A stretch of 64,000 nucleotides of DNA from positions 62,001 through 126,000 of the forward strand of contig CANLII010000002.1 of the NCBI GenBank assembly GCA_947491315.1. The letters are read 5' to 3'. Source of the DNA: Ignavibacteria bacterium (lineage in GTDB: Bacteria > Bacteroidota > Ignavibacteria > Kapaibacteriales > UBA961). The notes under the pieces were generated by a model. It did not search any database and had not been told where the DNA came from. It saw only the letters and a program-made list of their open reading frames with translations. The translations under genes and the position numbers were made by a program. Shown here in pieces: positions 60,821 through 64,000 of the stretch (position 1 is the stretch's first letter; every line of letters starts with the position of its first letter).

Positions 60821-62659
60821 ATGAGTAATACCTCACCTCGAACAGATATTCGTAATATCGCAATAATCGCCCATGTTGATCATGGAAAAACAACATTGGT
60901 GGATCATCTTCTCAGACAATCAGGAACATTCCGAGATAATCAAATCGTCGCTGAACGCGTGATGGATTCTAATGATCTTGAAAAAGAAAGAGGGATAACC
61001 ATCATGGCCAAAAATGCATCCGTTCATTGGAATGGTGTCAAAATCAATATCATTGATACTCCCGGCCACTCTGATTTCGGAGGTGAAGTTGAGCGTATTC
61101 TGAGCATGGTGGATGGCGTTTTACTTCTAGTGGATGCAGCTGAAGGACCTCTGCCTCAAACAAGATTTGTATTAAAAAAAGCGCTCGATCTAGCGCTCAC
61201 TCCGATTGTCGTCATCAACAAAATCGACCGCTCGGATGCACGCGCTCCTGAAGTATTAGATGAAATTCTAGAGCTATTCATTGCACTTGGCGCAGATTAT
61301 CATCAGCTGGATTTCCCAGTGATCTATGCAATCGCAAAGCAAGGAAAATCCACATTGTCTCTTGATGTAGAGCCCGAAACTTTGGCTCCATTGTTGGAAA
61401 AAATCATCGAGAAAATTCCACCACCAAAAGTTGAGGCGGATAGACCTTTCAAGATGATCATCACAGCTCTCGATTGGAGTGATTATATCGGAAGAATCGC
61501 AGTCGGTAGAATTCAAATGGGTTTTGTGAAAACCGGTGATTCAGTTCTTTTAATTAAACCCGATGGCACGGTAGAACAACAAAGGATTACCAAAATGTAT
61601 GCCTTTGAAGGTGTACAAAGAAAAGAAATCACTGAAGCTGCAGCGGGTGAAATTGTTGCTCTTTCAGGTTTTGAGAATGTGCATATAGGCGATACAATTT
61701 CCGATCCATCCGATATTGAGCCATTGGCATATGTCAATATAGAAGAACCAACAATCGCTATGGAATTCAGCGTGAACAATTCTCCTTTTGCAGGTAGAGA
61801 AGGAAAACATGTTACCACTCCGAAACTGCGTGAAAGACTCTTTCGTGAACTCCGCACAAATGTTGCTCTTCGCGTTGCAGAAACCGATTTTCCGGATACA
61901 TTTAAAGTATCGGGACGAGGCGAATTACAACTTGCCATTCTCATCGAAACAATGCGCAGAGAAGGATATGAGTTTGCGGTTTCAAAGCCCGAAGTATTGT
62001 TCAAGCGTGATGAAAGTGGCAAATTGCTCGAGCCGATTGAACATGTGATAGTAGATGTACCCGATACACATGTTGGAACAGTAATCGAAATTCTTGGAAG
62101 AAGAAGAGGCGAAATGGTCAATATGATGCCAACTGCCGATGTCATTCGCGCGGAGTTCTATGTACCAGCCCGCGGTCTTATCGGATTTAGAACTGAATTT
62201 CTTACATCAACAAGAGGCGCAGGTATCATTCACCATACATTCTATAATTATCAACCACATAAAGGTCAACTCGCAGGAAGAGTGAAAGGTGCTTTGGTAT
62301 CTATGGAACCCGGTGTTTCTACTGCATATGCTCTTGAAATGGTTCAGGAAAGAGGCACTTTATTTGTAGCACCTGGCGTTGAAATTTACGAAGGAATGGT
62401 AGTTGGTGAAAACTCAAGAGAAGATGATCTTAGCATCAATCCATGTCGCGCCAAGCATTTGACGAATATGCGCGCAAGTGGTTCCGATGGAATCGTTAGA
62501 TTGGATACCCCACGAGACATGAGTCTTGAACAATTTATCGAATTCATAGAAGATGATGAATTGCTTGAAGTTACTCCAGTGAGTTTGCGTATCAGAAAGA
62601 AGATTTTGGATTCCACAGCTCGTCAAAGAGCTGCGAAGCGTTCAAAGCAACAAGTCTGA
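60821..62659 (+). CDS. typA: Translational GTPase TypA/BipA
   Basis: [52 protein letters not shown] at 60821. Confidence 0.97.
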   Translation: MSNTSPRTDIRNIAIIAHVDHGKTTLVDHLLRQSGTFRDNQIVAERVMDSNDLEKERGITIMAKNASVHWNGVKINIIDTPGHSDFGGEVERILSMVDGVLLLVDAAEGPLPQTRFVLKKALDLALTPIVVINKIDRSDARAPEVLDEILELFIALGADYHQLDFPVIYAIAKQGKSTLSLDVEPETLAPLLEKIIEKIPPPKVEADRPFKMIITALDWSDYIGRIAVGRIQMGFVKTGDSVLLIKPDGTVEQQRITKMYAFEGVQRKEITEAAAGEIVALSGFENVHIGDTISDPSDIEPLAYVNIEEPTIAMEFSVNNSPFAGREGKHVTTPKLRERLFRELRTNVALRVAETDFPDTFKVSGRGELQLAILIETMRREGYEFAVSKPEVLFKRDESGKLLEPIEHVIVDVPDTHVGTVIEILGRRRGEMVNMMPTADVIRAEFYVPARGLIGFRTEFLTSTRGAGIIHHTFYNYQPHKGQLAGRVKGALVSMEPGVSTAYALEMVQERGTLFVAPGVEIYEGMVVGENSREDDLSINPCRAKHLTNMRASGSDGIVRLDTPRDMSLEQFIEFIEDDELLEVTPVSLRIRKKILDSTARQRAAKRSKQQV

Positions 62660-62753
62660 TTTACAACAATTTTTCCACAATTGCCCTGAAATATCCCTGA
62701 AGCAAACCCAAGCATATTGTTGATGCTTGATTATTGTGCTAATTTGCACATAT

Positions 62754-62810
62754 GGGAGTTGGGGTACATGATAATTTCCCAGCCGGGCTCAAACAAACTC
62801 CCAATGAGCC
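62754..62810 (+). promoter_or_regulatory. Candidate H-type pseudoknot in recA leader
   Basis: GGGAGTT(62754-62760)/AACTCCC(62796-62802) interleaved with GGCTC(62786-62790)/GAGCC(62806-62810). Confidence 0.35.
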
Positions 62811-62829
62811 GGGCATATTACTCTGAAGG

Positions 62830-63873
62830 ATGCAATTCATGGCAGAATCCAAAGCTGATAAAGTAGCTGACAAACAGCCAACTTCAAAGATTGATGCATC
62901 GAAGCTGAAATTAGCTGAAAATGCGATCGAACAAATCGAAAAACAATTTGGGAAAGGATCTATTATGCGTTTGGCTGATGCACAGCCGATTGCAATTGAT
63001 GCGATTTCCACAGGATCTATTTCCTTTGATGCATGCCTTGGAATTGGCGGTGTACCGAAAGGGCGTATCGTGGAGATTTATGGACCCGAATCATCCGGTA
63101 AAACAACCGTTTGTTTGCATATCATTGCCAATGCACAAAAGAGTGGTGGAATTGCCGCTTTTGTGGATGCCGAACATGCACTTGATACGAAATATGCCAA
63201 GAAATTGGGTGTAGATCTGGGTAATCTTCTCATTTCCCAACCCGAGTTTGGTGAACAAGCACTTGAAATTGTTGAGACACTTGTGCGTAGTAATGCGATT
63301 GATGTGGTTGTTATAGACTCTGTTGCAGCATTAACACCTCGCGTTGAAATTGAAGGTGATATGGGAGAAGCTCAAATGGGTTCTCAAGCTCGTTTGATGT
63401 CACAAGCCATGCGAAAACTCAATGCAGCGATTGGTCGTTCAAGTACCTGCGTTATCTTCACCAATCAATTGCGTAGTAAAATCGGAGTGATTTATGGTAA
63501 TCCTGAAGTCACAACCGGTGGTAATGCATTAAAATATTATGCATCTGTCCGCATTGATATCAGACGCAAGGATGTGATTAAGGATGGACAGGAAATCATT
63601 GGTAATCGCGTGCGAGCAAAAATCGTGAAGAACAAAGTTGCTGCACCGTTCCGTGAAACTGAATTTGACATCCTTTATAATGAAGGAATCTCAAGGATTG
63701 GTGATCTGCTTGATGTTGCCATTGAACATGGTATAGTTGCAAAAAGCGGTTCATGGCTCACATATAAAGAAGAACGCGTGCAAGGTAGGGACAGCTTCAG
63801 AAAACTCTTGGAAGGTAATGAACCACTTCTTACCGAGATTGAATCCGAAGTAAAGAAAGCGCTGAAAATCTGA
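62830..63873 (+). CDS. recA: Recombinase RecA
   Basis: [77 protein letters not shown]. Confidence 0.98.
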   Translation: MQFMAESKADKVADKQPTSKIDASKLKLAENAIEQIEKQFGKGSIMRLADAQPIAIDAISTGSISFDACLGIGGVPKGRIVEIYGPESSGKTTVCLHIIANAQKSGGIAAFVDAEHALDTKYAKKLGVDLGNLLISQPEFGEQALEIVETLVRSNAIDVVVIDSVAALTPRVEIEGDMGEAQMGSQARLMSQAMRKLNAAIGRSSTCVIFTNQLRSKIGVIYGNPEVTTGGNALKYYASVRIDIRRKDVIKDGQEIIGNRVRAKIVKNKVAAPFRETEFDILYNEGISRIGDLLDVAIEHGIVAKSGSWLTYKEERVQGRDSFRKLLEGNEPLLTEIESEVKKALKI

Positions 63874-63891
63874 TAGAACAGATATGTATTG

Positions 63892-63927
63892 AGCGGGACA
63901 TTCTAATGAATGCTCCCGCTTTTTTAT
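63892..63927 (+). terminator. Intrinsic terminator after recA
   Basis: AGCGGGA-CATTC-TAAT-GAATG-C-TCCCGCT plus T6. Confidence 0.88.
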
Positions 63928-64000
63928 TTTGGAATCGCGACGCCCATTCTACCTTGAATCGAACGCGCTCTTTTCTTGATATAGGGAGTTGATTTTGCAG
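63924..64000 (-). CDS. C-terminus of an unidentified minus-strand gene (truncated by window edge)
   Basis: Minus-strand frame ...AKSTPYIKKRARSIQGRMGVAIPK* open to the window end, convergent with recA. Confidence 0.4.
   Translation of the reverse strand, partial: AKSTPYIKKRARSIQGRMGVAIPK

Noticed and set aside
61513-62145. 210-aa minus-strand ORF inside typA
   Set aside because: Antisense shadow ORF; typA is unambiguous on the plus strand

Overview
This 64 kb window is gene-dense and moderately AT-rich. It reads as a chromosomal segment of a Bacteroidota/FCB-group bacterium. That is an inference from type IX secretion (T9SS)-type C-terminal sorting domains, TAnnTTTG promoter elements, a GWxTD protein and DUF3098; a Kapabacteria-like lineage is possible but not proven. 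No rRNA, CRISPR array, transposase, integrase or phage gene was recognised. Most of the window is core housekeeping: ftsA-ftsZ, purB/purC, nuoAB, the yceD-rpmF-plsX-fabHDG-acpP-fabF-rnc block, tsaB, murE, rlpA, ptsI, rodA, a PBP1A gene, prfC, ligA, etfBA, typA and recA, plus one tRNA with a CAT anticodon. The observations most worth follow-up are: (1) a cobalamin riboswitch (minus strand, about 40328-40440) ahead of a beta-propeller protein with a T9SS-like C-terminal domain and a CobC-like phosphatase, suggesting a T9SS-anchored analogue of the BtuG B12-capture protein; (2) an FkbM-type methyltransferase split over two frames at a T_TTC_CCT heptamer, with a stop two codons later and a perfect 7-bp stem-loop downstream, a candidate programmed -1 frameshift; (3) a predicted H-type pseudoknot in the recA leader; (4) tandem terminator-like hairpins between acpP and fabF; (5) a perfect 17-bp palindrome ahead of an overlapping three-ORF TetR operon. 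All functional claims come from reading the sequence; no searches or folding programs were run.
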